Translations under genes and position numbers: made by a program | Shown here: positions 17,973 to 26,749 of the stretch, piece after piece | Numbering within the stretch: the first letter of the stretch is position 1 | How the letters are laid out: each line of letters begins with the position of its first letter | Notes under the pieces: model-generated | The model's database searches: none | What the model was told of the DNA's origin: nothing | Seen by the model: the letters and a program-made list of their open reading frames with translations, nothing else | Source: Bradyrhizobium viridifuturi | Lineage (GTDB): Bacteria > Pseudomonadota > Alphaproteobacteria > Rhizobiales > Xanthobacteraceae | Direction of reading: 5' to 3' | Length of the DNA: 50,766 nucleotides | NCBI RefSeq assembly: GCF_001238275.1 | Contig: NZ_LGTB01000056.1 | Span: forward strand, 1 to 50,766

Positions 17973-19502
17973 TCAGGCCTTCGAATAGATACCCTTATAC
18001 GTATCGCGCAGAATGTTCTTCTGCACCTTGCCCATCGCGTTGCGCGGCAATTCGTCGACCACGAAGACGCGCTTGGGCATCTTGAATTTGGCGAGCCGCC
18101 CGTCGAGCGCCTTCAGCACCGAGGCCTCGCTGACATCGGCGCCCTTGTTGCAAACCAGGACGGCGGTGACGCCCTCGCCGAAATCGGCATGCGGCACGCC
18201 GATCACGGCGGATTCGATCACGCCCGGCATGGCGTCGATCTCGCTCTCGATCTCCTTCGGATAGACGTTGAAGCCGCCGGAGATCACGAGGTCCTTGCCG
18301 CGGCCGAGGATGTGGACATAGCCCTTGTCGTCGATCTTGCCGAGGTCGCCGGTGACGAAGAAGCCGTCGGCGCGGAATTCGGCCTTGGTCTTCTCCGGCA
18401 TCCGCCAGTAACCCTGGAACACGTTCGGACCCTTGACCTCGATCATGCCGATGGTCTCGCGCGCCAGCTCCTTGCCGGTCTCGGGATCGGTGACCCGCAC
18501 CGTCACGCCGGGCAGCGCGAAGCCGACTGCGCCAGGCACGCGGTCGCCCTCATAGGGGTTCGACGTGTTCATGTTGGTCTCGGTCATGCCGTAGCGTTCC
18601 AGCACGGCGTGGCCGGTGCGCGCCGACCATTCGCGATGGGTGTCGGCGAGCAGCGGCGCGGAGCCCGAGATGAACAGCCGCATGTGCTTGGTGGCGTCCT
18701 TGTTCAGGCCGGGGTTCTGCAGCAGGCGGGTGTAGAAGGTCGGCACGCCCATCATCACGGTGGCGCGCGCCATCAGCTTGAGGATCGCGTCCGGATCGAA
18801 CTTCGGCAGGAAGATCATCGAGGCGCGTGCGAACAGCGTCACGTTGCTGGCCACGAACAGGCCGTGGGTGTGATAGATCGGCAGCGCGTGGATCAGCACG
18901 TCCTTGTCGGTGAAGCGCCAGTAGTCGACCAGCGAATAGGAGTTCGAGGCGAGATTGTCGTGCGACAGCATCGCGCCCTTGGAACGGCCGGTGGTGCCGG
19001 ACGTGTAGAGGATCGCCGCGAGGTCGTTGTTTTCGCGCGGTACCGTCGCGAAGTCCTTCGGCGCCTTGTCGGCGGCTTCGGTGAGCGAGCCCTTGCCGGT
19101 TGGATCGAGCGTCTCGACCTTCGCGCCGACCTTGGCGGCGATCGCCTTGATGCCGTCAAGCTTGGCGGGATCGCAGACCACAAGCGCCGGCTCGGCGTCC
19201 GATATGAAGTATTCGAGCTCGTTCAGCGTATAGGCGGTATTGAGCGGCAGATAGACGCCGCCGGCGCGCACCGTGGCGAGATACAGCACCAGCGCCGAAA
19301 CCGACTTCTCGGTCTGTGCCGCGACGCGGTCGCCCGGCTTGACGCCGCGCTCAACCAGCACGTTCGCCATCTGGCCGGCGCGCGCGATCAGATCGCCATA
19401 GGAGATGCGGCTGCCGTCGATCTGCTCGATCGCGAGCCGGTTGGGATCGTCGAGGCCGTCGAACAGGCGGGAAAACAGGTTGGCGTTGGTGGTCGTGTTC
19501 AT
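17973..19502 (-). CDS. matB: Malonyl-CoA synthase (acyl-AMP ligase)
   Basis: A 509-residue member of the ANL adenylating family. Motifs in order are the P-loop ILYTSGTTGRSKGAMLSH, the histidine segment ALPIYHTHGLFVA, the A5 motif YGMTETNMN, the ATP/ribose motif GFFVTGDLGKID, and the catalytic lysine near the end in PRNAMGKVQKN. The combination YWRMPEKTKAEFRADGFF with NPYEGDRVPGAVG is that of rhizobial MatB, which activates malonate to malonyl-CoA; malonate is abundant in legume nodules. Other short dicarboxylates or methylmalonate could also be used. I start at ATG 19502; the open frame runs further upstream but overlaps the divergent SDR gene. No matA/matC neighbour is visible. Confidence 0.85.
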   Translation of the reverse strand: MNTTTNANLFSRLFDGLDDPNRLAIEQIDGSRISYGDLIARAGQMANVLVERGVKPGDRVAAQTEKSVSALVLYLATVRAGGVYLPLNTAYTLNELEYFISDAEPALVVCDPAKLDGIKAIAAKVGAKVETLDPTGKGSLTEAADKAPKDFATVPRENNDLAAILYTSGTTGRSKGAMLSHDNLASNSYSLVDYWRFTDKDVLIHALPIYHTHGLFVASNVTLFARASMIFLPKFDPDAILKLMARATVMMGVPTFYTRLLQNPGLNKDATKHMRLFISGSAPLLADTHREWSARTGHAVLERYGMTETNMNTSNPYEGDRVPGAVGFALPGVTVRVTDPETGKELARETIGMIEVKGPNVFQGYWRMPEKTKAEFRADGFFVTGDLGKIDDKGYVHILGRGKDLVISGGFNVYPKEIESEIDAMPGVIESAVIGVPHADFGEGVTAVLVCNKGADVSEASVLKALDGRLAKFKMPKRVFVVDELPRNAMGKVQKNILRDTYKGIYSKA

Positions 19503-19589
19503 GCAACATCCCCTGAGGGGCGAAAGCGCCGGTAACAGTCCGGCTGGATTAGCAAAAACGCCCTTCGGAAAGCAACGGAGACAGTTTGC

Positions 19590-20351
19590 ATGACAAATCA
19601 TGGGAAACGCGTGGCCTGGGTCACCGGCGGTGGAACGGGAATCGGTGAATCCGGGGCGGAATTCCTGGCTGCGGACGGCTGGACGGTGGTGGTTTCCGGC
19701 CGCCGCAAGGAAGAGCTCGACCGCGTGGTCGCCAACATCACGAAAAAGGGCGGCAAGGCGGAGGCGATCCCGCTCGACGTCAGCAACAAGGCCGACGTCA
19801 ATAAGGCGGCCGAGGCGATCGTCGCCAGGCATGGCCGCATCGATCTCCTGGTCAACAGCGCCGGCATCAACGTGCCGAAGCGCAGCTGGGCCGACATGGA
19901 ACTGGAAGGCTGGGACAAGCTCGTCGAGGTCAACCTCAACGGCGTGCTCTATTGCATGCGCGCGGTGCTGCCGACGATGCGCAAGCAGCAGGACGGCTGC
20001 ATCATCAACGTCGCCTCCTGGGCCGGCCGTCACGTCTCGAAGATGCCGGGCCCGGCCTACACCACGACCAAGCACGCGGTGCTGGCGCTGACCCATTCCT
20101 TCAACATGGACGAATGCGTCAACGGCCTGCGCGCCTGCTGCCTATCGCCGGGCGAGGTCGCAACCCCGATCCTGAAGCAGCGGCCGGTGGTGCCGAGCGA
20201 GGCCGAGCAGGCCAAGATGCTGCAGCCCGAGGATTGCGGCCGCACCATCGCTTTCGTCGCCAGCATGCCGGCGCGGGTCTGCATGAACGAGATCCTGATC
20301 AGCCCGACCCACAACCGCGGCTTCATCCAGACGCCGGCGAACCGGGATTAG
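19590..20351 (+). CDS. SDR family NAD(P)-dependent oxidoreductase
   Basis: A 253-residue short-chain dehydrogenase. It shows the cofactor motif TGGGTGIG (12-19), the NSAG motif (89-92), Asn115, Ser143 and the catalytic pair Tyr157/Lys161 in YTTTK. Arg38-Arg39 after the second strand (VVVSGRRKEE) suggests preference for NADP. The substrate is unknown. GGAGAC lies ahead of the ATG. It is divergent from malonyl-CoA synthase with only 87 bases between, so a shared regulatory region is likely, but no functional link is known to me. Confidence 0.88.
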   Translation: MTNHGKRVAWVTGGGTGIGESGAEFLAADGWTVVVSGRRKEELDRVVANITKKGGKAEAIPLDVSNKADVNKAAEAIVARHGRIDLLVNSAGINVPKRSWADMELEGWDKLVEVNLNGVLYCMRAVLPTMRKQQDGCIINVASWAGRHVSKMPGPAYTTTKHAVLALTHSFNMDECVNGLRACCLSPGEVATPILKQRPVVPSEAEQAKMLQPEDCGRTIAFVASMPARVCMNEILISPTHNRGFIQTPANRD

Positions 20352-20370
20352 GCCGAGCTCCCTCAACGGG

Positions 20371-20537
20371 TCGTCCCTGCGAACGCAGGGACCCATAACA
20401 CCGGCGTTGGTGGCTAGCCTACGCTGGAGCCCCAGTTCGCGCAAAAACGACCATTCGTGGTTATGGGTCCCGGCTCGCGCGGAGCCTGTCATCGGGCGGC
20501 GCTTCGCGCCGACCCGTTGGCTTCGCCTGGACGACGG
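20371..20537. repeat. Palindromic intergenic repeat, copy 1
   Basis: Between the SDR and MFS genes. It starts with a hairpin (CCCTGCGAACGCAGGG) followed by GACCCATAAC, has a central TGGAGCCCCAGTTCGCGC, and returns with the inverse GTTATGGGTCCC at 20460-20471. GC-rich inverted segments continue to about 20537. The same building blocks occur at 49359-49490, so this is a dispersed repeat family of the genome and not a gene. Confidence 0.65.
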
Positions 20538-20553
20538 CGTGGGTGGTTCTACC

Positions 20554-21953
20554 TTACTCGCTGATCTCGTTCAGCTCCTTGCCGGTATGCTCCGGCACGA
20601 ACAGGAACACGCCGATCGCCATCGCGATCATCAGCACGGGGATGCAGAGGAACGCCAGCGCGAACGAGCCGGTGTGCTGCTGGAGCGCGATCGAGACGAA
20701 GGGGAACAGCACGAAGCCGACGAAATAGGCGATCGCCCAGACCACGCCGTTGGCGGCGCCGCGGATTCGGGTCGGGAAGATCTCAGCGGTGAGCGTCGTG
20801 CTCGGGCCCCAGAAGCCGAGGAAGCCGAGACACCAGGCGAGCCCGAACGTCCACAGCAGGACGCGATCCTCCGAATAGACCCAGAGCGTCATGAAGATCG
20901 CGCCCTCGATCAGGGTCACGATGAAGGTGCGGCGGCGGCCGATCTTGTCGATCAGCCAGCCGACCAGGCAGAGGCCGAGGAAGCCGCACAGGCCGTAGAA
21001 CACGTAGAACAGGCTGTACTCGGTGGTCGACCAACGCTTCTCGGTCGACAGGTACAGCGGCATCCAGGCGCGACGGTGCCGTAGATGCAGGTCGAGGCGC
21101 AGGCGACGAACAGTGCGACCAGGGTTGAGGGCAGCACGTCGGGCATGAACACCTGGCTGATGCCGACCGACTTGGCCTTGGTGAACCAGTTGCGGTCGTC
21201 GTCGCTGACGGTGCCGCCGCGCGCCAGCGTCTCCGAGATGCGCCGCTTGCGGTCCTGCGAGCGCACCCAATAGGGCGATTCCGGACAGGTCGAGCGGATA
21301 TAGATCGCCAGCAGCGCGATCACACCGGGCACCATCACGGCGATGCGCCAGCCGAAATTGGCGGCGACGAGACCGCTGATCGCGCCGGCGAGCGTGGCGC
21401 CGAGACACCAGGCCGAGCGGGTGATGCTGATGACGCGGCCGCGCAGTCGCGCCGGCCAGGTCTCGGCCACCAGCATCGAGCCGAGCGACCATTCGCCGTT
21501 CAGCGCGAAGAACAGCAGTGAGCGCGCGATCACGAATACCGCAAAGGTCGGCGACAGCGCCGCGACCGGCATCAGCAGCGAGAACAGCGCGATGTTGACC
21601 GCGAGCAGCGTGCGGCGGCCATAGCGGTCGGCGAGCCACGGCCAGAAATAGAGCCCGGCGATGCCGACGAACAGCGCGATCTGCATGCCGGAGCGATACT
21701 CCGGCAGGGTGAGCTGGAATTCCTTGATCACCATCGGCGAGATCAGCGCGAAGATCACGCCGTCCATGCCGTCGAAGCCCCAGCCGAGCGCGTTGGCGGT
21801 GGCGATGTGCCAATGGGTCTTCGTGAGTTCGGTGCTGCCGGCGACGGCGCGGTAGTTGGCGTATTGCAGATGCTTCTGTTCGAGCGGACCGACGTCGCTG
21901 TCGGCATCGTTCACCATGGGCGCGGCGCGCCCATCCGCCGTAATGCTGCTCAT
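20554..21953 (-). CDS. MFS transporter (AAHS/sugar-acid symporter-like), frameshifted
   Basis: A 12-helix permease of about 466 residues after repair. The N-terminal part contains ALGWGFDGMDGVIFALISPM, with the acidic residues typical of the aromatic acid/sialic acid:proton symporter group, and motif A-like WLADRYGRRTLLAVN. After CIYGTVA the frame breaks near 21066-21073, where one base appears to be missing. The other frame continues WMPLYLSTEKRWSTTEY and later GWLIDKIGRRRTFIVT (the second motif A), ending VPEHTGKELNEISE. I start at ATG 21953, with GGGGA eight bases upstream; GTG at 21968 is also in frame. The substrate is unknown; an organic acid is most likely. Confidence 0.82.
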
Positions 21954-22282
21954 GACCGGCATCCCCACGACCGCCTGCGGCGAAGCTGCGCCGCAATCTC
22001 AGGCTGAACCAATCGAACAATGGCGGCAAGCAAATTGCTCGCGGCAGCGCACGCGTCCATTCCGTTGAATGGAATGCGGGATGGGTTGCGCGAAGCCTCG
22101 CGCATACGGAGCGCGGCGCGGCCGGTTTCAGGAATCACAAAGAATTATTTCCGGAAACCGCCCGGAAAACCTCGCGTAGCTCAGCTCAACGACGGCGCTT
22201 GCATCAACCAACCCGCGCCGTTGTTGCCCCTTCATCGCCGGCGGAGACGCGCCGGCCAGATTACCCATTGGGAGACGAAATC
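21954..22282. other. Divergent intergenic region between MFS and fasciclin genes (329 bp)
   Basis: No convincing gene. It contains an interrupted inverted repeat CATTCC-N7-GGAATG at 22058-22076 and a perfect 10-base palindrome TTTCCGGAAA at 22148-22157, either of which could be an operator for the divergent genes. The fasciclin gene has a good ribosome binding site (GGGAGA) at the end of the region. Confidence 0.4.
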
Positions 22283-22837
22283 ATGTCGAAGCGTATTGCC
22301 TATCTCGCTGCCGCCGCCTTCAGCGCGCTCGCGATCACAGCCACCGTCATCGCGCCGGTCCGCGCCGAAGAAAAGACCGTGATGGTCGGCGGCGCCGCGA
22401 TGTTCCCGTCCAAGAACATCATCCAGAACGCCGTCAATTCGAAGGACCACACCACCCTCGTCGCCGCGGTGAAGGCCGCCGGCCTGGTCGGCACGCTGGA
22501 AGGCAAGGGCCCGTTCACGGTGTTCGCGCCGACCAACGCCGCGTTCGGCAAGCTGCCGGCGGGAACCGTCGATAGCCTCGTGAAGCCCGAGAACAAGGCG
22601 ACGCTGACCAAGATCCTCACCTACCATGTGGTGCCCGGCAAGCTCGAGGCTTCCGACCTCACCGACGGCAAGATGCTGAAGACCGCCGAGGGCGAGCAGC
22701 TGACCGTGAAGCGGCAGGACGGCAAGGTCTGGATCGTCGATGCCAAGGGCGGCACCTCGATGGTGACGATCTCCAACGTCAACCAGTCGAACGGCGTCAT
22801 CCATGTCGTCGACACCGTGCTGATGCCGGCGTCGTAA
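22283..22837 (+). CDS. Secreted fasciclin-domain protein
   Basis: A 184-residue exported protein. Residues 1-28 are a signal peptide (MSKRIAYLAAAAFSALAITA, cleavage near VRA-EE). One FAS1 domain fills the rest. Its two conserved boxes are visible: the first as GPFTVFAPTNAAFGKLP, the second near ILTYHVVPGKLEASDL, ending with NGVIHVVDTVLMP. FAS1 domains mediate adhesion or protein contacts at the cell surface; rhizobial members such as Nex18 of Sinorhizobium have been tied to symbiosis and stress sigma factor control. The following cytochrome b and molybdoenzyme genes are on the same strand, 181 bases on, with their own promoter-like sequence. Confidence 0.92.
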   Translation: MSKRIAYLAAAAFSALAITATVIAPVRAEEKTVMVGGAAMFPSKNIIQNAVNSKDHTTLVAAVKAAGLVGTLEGKGPFTVFAPTNAAFGKLPAGTVDSLVKPENKATLTKILTYHVVPGKLEASDLTDGKMLKTAEGEQLTVKRQDGKVWIVDAKGGTSMVTISNVNQSNGVIHVVDTVLMPAS

Positions 22838-22958
22838 CACCCGGCCGCCCGGTTTAGTCCCTGACCGGTCCGACGAGATCGCGAGCCGGAGCCTCGCCCC
22901 GGCTCGCATTTTTGTGACCACATGAAGTGGCCAATATCAAACTGATGATGCCCGACCC

Positions 22959-22987
22959 TGTAACGGAATGCCGGTTCCCGGCGTATA
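22959..22987 (+). promoter_or_regulatory. ECF-sigma-type promoter candidate for the cytochrome b/molybdoenzyme pair
   Basis: TGTAAC at 22959-22964 and CGTATA at 22982-22987 are separated by 17 bases and end 31 bases before the cytochrome gene start, an ideal promoter geometry. An AAC-containing -35 with a CGT-type -10 is the usual form for ECF sigma factors. Homologous sulfite-oxidase-like gene sets in Caulobacter and rhizobia are known to be under ECF control, which supports the call; the identity of the sigma factor is inference. Confidence 0.45.
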
Positions 22988-23018
22988 AGCCGGTAACGAC
23001 CACGAGCAGAGAACTTTC

Positions 23019-23651
23019 ATGACGAGCCTTGCCGTCAGCGACCACCAGGCAGAGACCGCAACACCGGTGAAGGTGATCCAGCCGGTGTGGGTCCGGATCG
23101 TGCACTGGACCAACGCCTTCGCGATGATCCTGATGATCATGTCCGGCTGGCAGATCTACAACGCCTCGCCGCTGTTCAGTTTCACCTTCTCGCGCAGCAT
23201 CACGCTCGGCGGCTGGCTCGGCGGCGCGCTGCTCTGGCACTTCGCCGCGATGTGGCTGTTGATGGTCAACGGCCTGACCTACCTGGCGCTGGGTTTCGCC
23301 ACCGGCCGCTTCCGCAGGAAGCTGCTGCCGATCACCCCCGGCGGCGTGATTGCCGACACCAAGGCGGCGCTGACCTTCAAGCTGTCGCATGACGATCTCA
23401 GCAAATACAACTCGGTGCAGAAGCTGCTCTATGCCGGCATCATTACCGTCGGCGTCGTGATCGTGCTGTCCGGCCTGTCGATGTGGAAGCCGGTGCAGTT
23501 GCACTGGCTGGTGTCGCTGTTCGGCGGCTACGACATCGCCCGCTATGTCCACTTCACCTGCATGGCGCTGATCGTCGCCTTCCTGGTGATCCATGTCGCG
23601 CTCGCGCTGCTGGTGCCGAAGAGCCTGCGCGCCATGATCATCGGACGCTGA
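23019..23651 (+). CDS. Cytochrome b561-like membrane protein (cytochrome b/b6 domain)
   Basis: A 210-residue inner-membrane protein with four main helices. Candidate haem b ligands are His29 (WVRIVHWTNAF), His74 (LLWHFAAMW), His178 (YVHFTCMAL) and His192 (LVIHVALAL), placed in pairs on helices as in bacterial cytochrome b561 and Ni-hydrogenase cytochrome b proteins. It probably exchanges electrons between the quinone pool and the periplasmic molybdoenzyme encoded 11 bases downstream. The two genes evidently form an operon; the promoter candidate lies just upstream. Confidence 0.9.
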   Translation: MTSLAVSDHQAETATPVKVIQPVWVRIVHWTNAFAMILMIMSGWQIYNASPLFSFTFSRSITLGGWLGGALLWHFAAMWLLMVNGLTYLALGFATGRFRRKLLPITPGGVIADTKAALTFKLSHDDLSKYNSVQKLLYAGIITVGVVIVLSGLSMWKPVQLHWLVSLFGGYDIARYVHFTCMALIVAFLVIHVALALLVPKSLRAMIIGR

Positions 23652-23662
23652 CGGAGGGTATT

Positions 23663-24448
23663 ATGGGTCGTCTCAGAAAACTCCTGATTCCCGGCGTCGA
23701 CAGGAAGCTGCTGGTGCGCGATGCGGTGAAGACGATGCCAGAGCTGACGCGCCGCCGCTTCATCACGGCCGGCACCAGCCTCGGCGCGCTGACGCTGCTG
23801 ACCGGCTGCGACGTGGTCGATTCCTCGTCGGCGGAGGAATTGCTGAAGAAGGTCTCGAAGTTCAACGACGCGGTGCAGGCCTGGATGTTCAATCCGGACG
23901 CGCTGGCGCCGACCTTCCCCGAGAGCATGATCACCAAGCCGTTCCCGTTCAACGCCTATTACGACCTCGACGATGCCCCCGTCATCGCGGCGGCGGACTG
24001 GAAGCTCGAGGTGCGCGGGCTGGTCGACAACAAGAAGGCGTGGACGCTCGACGAATTGTACAAGCTGCCGCAAGTCAAGCAGGTGACGCGCCACATCTGC
24101 GTCGAGGGCTGGAGCGCGATCGGCAGCTGGACCGGGACGCCGCTGCGCGACTTCCTCAAGATCATTGGCGCCGACACCCGCGCCAAATATGTCTGGTTCC
24201 AGTGTGCCGACAAGGACGGCTACAACTCGCCTTTGGACATGCGCACGGCGCTGCATCCGCAGACCCAGATGACGTTCAAATTCGCCGATGAGATCCTGCC
24301 GCGCGCCTATGGCTTCCCGATGAAGATCCGGGTGCCGACCAAGCTCGGCTTCAAGAACCCGAAATACGTGCTCTCGATGGAAGTCACCAACGACTACAAG
24401 GGCGGCTACTGGGAAGACCAGGGGTATAATTCGTTTAGCGGGAGTTAG
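23663..24448 (+). CDS. Tat-exported molybdopterin-dependent oxidoreductase (sulfite oxidase/MsrP-like)
   Basis: A 261-residue periplasmic enzyme of the sulfite oxidase family. A Tat motif ELTRRRFITAG (twin Arg at 30-32) precedes a hydrophobic stretch ending LLTGC, so Cys49 could be a lipoprotein attachment site. The molybdopterin domain shows TRHICVEGWSAIGSWTG, with Cys146 as the Mo ligand, followed by GTPLRDFLKIIG and YGFPMKIRVPTKLGFKNPKY. MsrP reduces methionine sulfoxide in periplasmic proteins, while related enzymes oxidise sulfite; the sequence alone does not decide. GGAGGG precedes the start. The b-type cytochrome upstream is the likely redox partner, analogous to MsrQ, although it belongs to a different cytochrome family. 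Confidence 0.9.
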   Translation: MGRLRKLLIPGVDRKLLVRDAVKTMPELTRRRFITAGTSLGALTLLTGCDVVDSSSAEELLKKVSKFNDAVQAWMFNPDALAPTFPESMITKPFPFNAYYDLDDAPVIAAADWKLEVRGLVDNKKAWTLDELYKLPQVKQVTRHICVEGWSAIGSWTGTPLRDFLKIIGADTRAKYVWFQCADKDGYNSPLDMRTALHPQTQMTFKFADEILPRAYGFPMKIRVPTKLGFKNPKYVLSMEVTNDYKGGYWEDQGYNSFSGS

Positions 24449-24470
24449 CAGCCGTCGTCCCGGCGCAGGC

Positions 24471-25649
24471 TTACGGCCCCACCTTCCTCTGAAACGCCGA
24501 CAGCAGCGCGCCGAGCGCGAGCATCGCGGCCGAGACGTTCAGCGCGAATGACAGGCTGCCGACCGCGTCGGTGATTGCGCCGACCACGATCGGCCCGAGC
24601 GTCTGGCCGATGCCGAAGGCGATGGTCATTGCCGCGATCGCGGTCGGCCAGGCTTCCGGCGGATAGTTGAGGCGCACGAAGGCGGTGGTCGAGCCGACCA
24701 CGGCGAAGAACGCGACACCGAACACCAGCGCCGAGATCCCGAGCAGCAGCGGCGAATGGCCGAAGATCGGCAGAGCGGCGCCGAGCGCGTTGACGCCGAG
24801 AATGATTGTTGTGGCGAGCCCGCCGCGGTCGAGCGCCAGCACCCGCCGCCACACCCATGGCGTGACGAATGCGCTGACGCCGATCAGGCTCCAGAATGCG
24901 CACTGCGCCACCGCGCCGCCGCCGCCATCGCGGACATAGGCGATCATGAAGGTCATGTAGGCGATGTAGCCCGCGCCGAACAGGAAGTAGGCGGCGAGGT
25001 AGATCAGGACCGGCCTCACGGCGAATTTGGTCCGCACGATGCCGCCGGCGATCGCGTCGGCGTGGAATGGCGCAAGTAGCAGCGGCACCGTCATGATCAC
25101 CGAGAGCAGGGTCATCGCCCACCACACGATCCACCAGGAGCCGGCGCCGAAGCCTTGCAGCACGAAGGGCGCGATCAGGCCGGATGCCAATATGCCGATG
25201 CCCGGCCCGGCATAGAACAGGCTGAGCAGGAAGTTGGCGCGTTCCGGTCGCGATTGCGCGATGGTTGCCGCGAGCGCGCCGCCGCCGACAAAGCCGATTG
25301 CGGCAGCAAAGCCGACCAGGAGGCGGGCAAAACTCAGCACGGCAAAATTGCCCGAGATGGCGCAAAGTGCCAGCGACAGCACGCAGGCCAGTGTCGACCA
25401 GCGCACCGATGTGGCGAGCCCGAAGCGCTGGATCAGCCGCGAGGCGAACAGCGCGCCGACCAGATAGCCGGCGGCATTGATCGTGTTCATGAAGCCGGCG
25501 GCCGAATACGACCACGCCAGCGAGTCACGCATATCGGGCAGCACCAGCGAATAGGCGAAACGGCCGATGCCGAGGCCGACCGTCGGTGCAAGCGATAGAA
25601 TCAGGATCAGCCGCGCGGGGTGCGGGTAGGATGGGGTGGGGGCTCTCAC
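24471..25649 (-). CDS. YbfB/YjiJ family MFS transporter
   Basis: A 392-residue, 12-helix permease. The opening SLAPTVGLGIGRFAYSLVLP and the following WSYSAAGFMNTINAAGYLVG are the characteristic N-terminal signature of the YbfB/YjiJ group. The second half repeats the pattern (MTIAFGIGQTLGPIVVGAIT). These proteins have no established substrate. The stop TAA lies 23 bases from the end of the convergent molybdoenzyme gene. The upstream gene for an EamA permease is on the same strand, 89 bases away, and may be co-transcribed. Confidence 0.87.
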   Translation of the reverse strand: MRAPTPSYPHPARLILILSLAPTVGLGIGRFAYSLVLPDMRDSLAWSYSAAGFMNTINAAGYLVGALFASRLIQRFGLATSVRWSTLACVLSLALCAISGNFAVLSFARLLVGFAAAIGFVGGGALAATIAQSRPERANFLLSLFYAGPGIGILASGLIAPFVLQGFGAGSWWIVWWAMTLLSVIMTVPLLLAPFHADAIAGGIVRTKFAVRPVLIYLAAYFLFGAGYIAYMTFMIAYVRDGGGGAVAQCAFWSLIGVSAFVTPWVWRRVLALDRGGLATTIILGVNALGAALPIFGHSPLLLGISALVFGVAFFAVVGSTTAFVRLNYPPEAWPTAIAAMTIAFGIGQTLGPIVVGAITDAVGSLSFALNVSAAMLALGALLSAFQRKVGP

Positions 25650-25738
25650 AATTCACTCCGGCAATACCGGCATTGTGGCAGGCCGCGGCGCTCCTGCCCA
25701 CCACTGGAGGCCGCAACACTGTCTTGCGTATCGGGCAA

Positions 25739-26602
25739 TCAGGCGATCAGGACCAGCGCGACGCCGACGACTGTCAAAAGGGTTCCGGCGACGATCCGCG
25801 CCGTTATCTCAACGTGCTTGAGCATGACGGCGCTCATCGCCACGGTCACCAGCGGGTAGATCGCAGCGAGCGGCGCCACCAGCGTGATCGGGCCGTTACG
25901 GACCGCGGCGAACAGGCTGAGCGCGCTGAGCCCGTTGCTGATCCCGGTCAGCGCGAACCAGAACAGGCCTTCGCGCGGTGCCTGCACCCTGAAGCTGCCC
26001 TTGCGGATCCGCTGCACGGTCAGCACCACCAGCGAGGACATCACGTATCCGATCAGGCAGGCCCATAGCGGGCTCGGCCAGACCGCAAGCCCGAGCTTGG
26101 CGATCGGGGGCAAGATGCCGCGCACCAGCGCACTCGTGAGCGGCAGCAGCAACGCCCAGCTGCGCCAATGCCCGAGGTCGCGCGGCCGGGTCACGGTGAT
26201 CACGGCAGCGCCCGCGACCGCGACGACGAGGCCCAGGAGCTGCTGCGGCTGCAGCGGCTCGTGCAGCAGCACCACGGCCGCGGTGACCGCGAACAGCGGC
26301 GCCAGATTGCCCAGCGTCGAGGTGATCACCGGGCCGAGCGCCCGGTTCGACGCAAAGGTCAAAAGCGTCAGCGAGGCCGGGAAGAACAGGCCGATCGCCA
26401 CGAAGATCGGCAGGGCCCGCCAGACCACCGGCTCGCCATGCAGGATCAGCGGCGACAGCACCAGGAACAGCAGGGTGAAGGAGGGCACGCTGATCGCCGC
26501 CCCCGACAGCGGCTCGACGGTGCGCAGGCCGAGCTGCGCCAGCACCACCCCGGCACCGAGGAAAATGGCCGAGGCGAAGGCGTAGATAATGGCTGCGGTC
26601 AT
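25739..26602 (-). CDS. EamA/DMT family transporter
   Basis: A 287-residue membrane protein with ten predicted helices in two EamA repeats (first repeat from IIYAFASAIFLGAGVVLAQL, second from WALLLPLTSALVRGILPPIA). The C-terminal helix VAGTLLTVVGVALVLIA is typical of the family. Members export amino acids, nucleobases or other metabolites; nothing here shows which. I chose ATG 26602, where the first hydrophobic helix starts, over an earlier in-frame start at 26680 that would add 26 polar residues unlike the family. The leuB gene starts 147 bases away on the other strand. Confidence 0.87.
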   Translation of the reverse strand: MTAAIIYAFASAIFLGAGVVLAQLGLRTVEPLSGAAISVPSFTLLFLVLSPLILHGEPVVWRALPIFVAIGLFFPASLTLLTFASNRALGPVITSTLGNLAPLFAVTAAVVLLHEPLQPQQLLGLVVAVAGAAVITVTRPRDLGHWRSWALLLPLTSALVRGILPPIAKLGLAVWPSPLWACLIGYVMSSLVVLTVQRIRKGSFRVQAPREGLFWFALTGISNGLSALSLFAAVRNGPITLVAPLAAIYPLVTVAMSAVMLKHVEITARIVAGTLLTVVGVALVLIA

Positions 26603-26749
26603 GAGTCCGTCTTGTTGGCTTCTTGAGGCGCGGTTGGCTCTTTCCGGGCCATTTTGGCCCTGCTCAGGGTGCCTTGCCAATCGGTGCGGGGCGTTTTAGC
26701 ACTCGCGCCAGACGATGACGGGCATGCCCGATTGAATGAGGTAACGACC

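Noticed and set aside
19503..20096. N-terminal extension of malonyl-CoA synthase by about 198 residues
   Set aside because: The frame is open, but it overlaps the conserved SDR gene on the other strand and the added sequence is not part of the family; ATG 19502 fits the known protein start.
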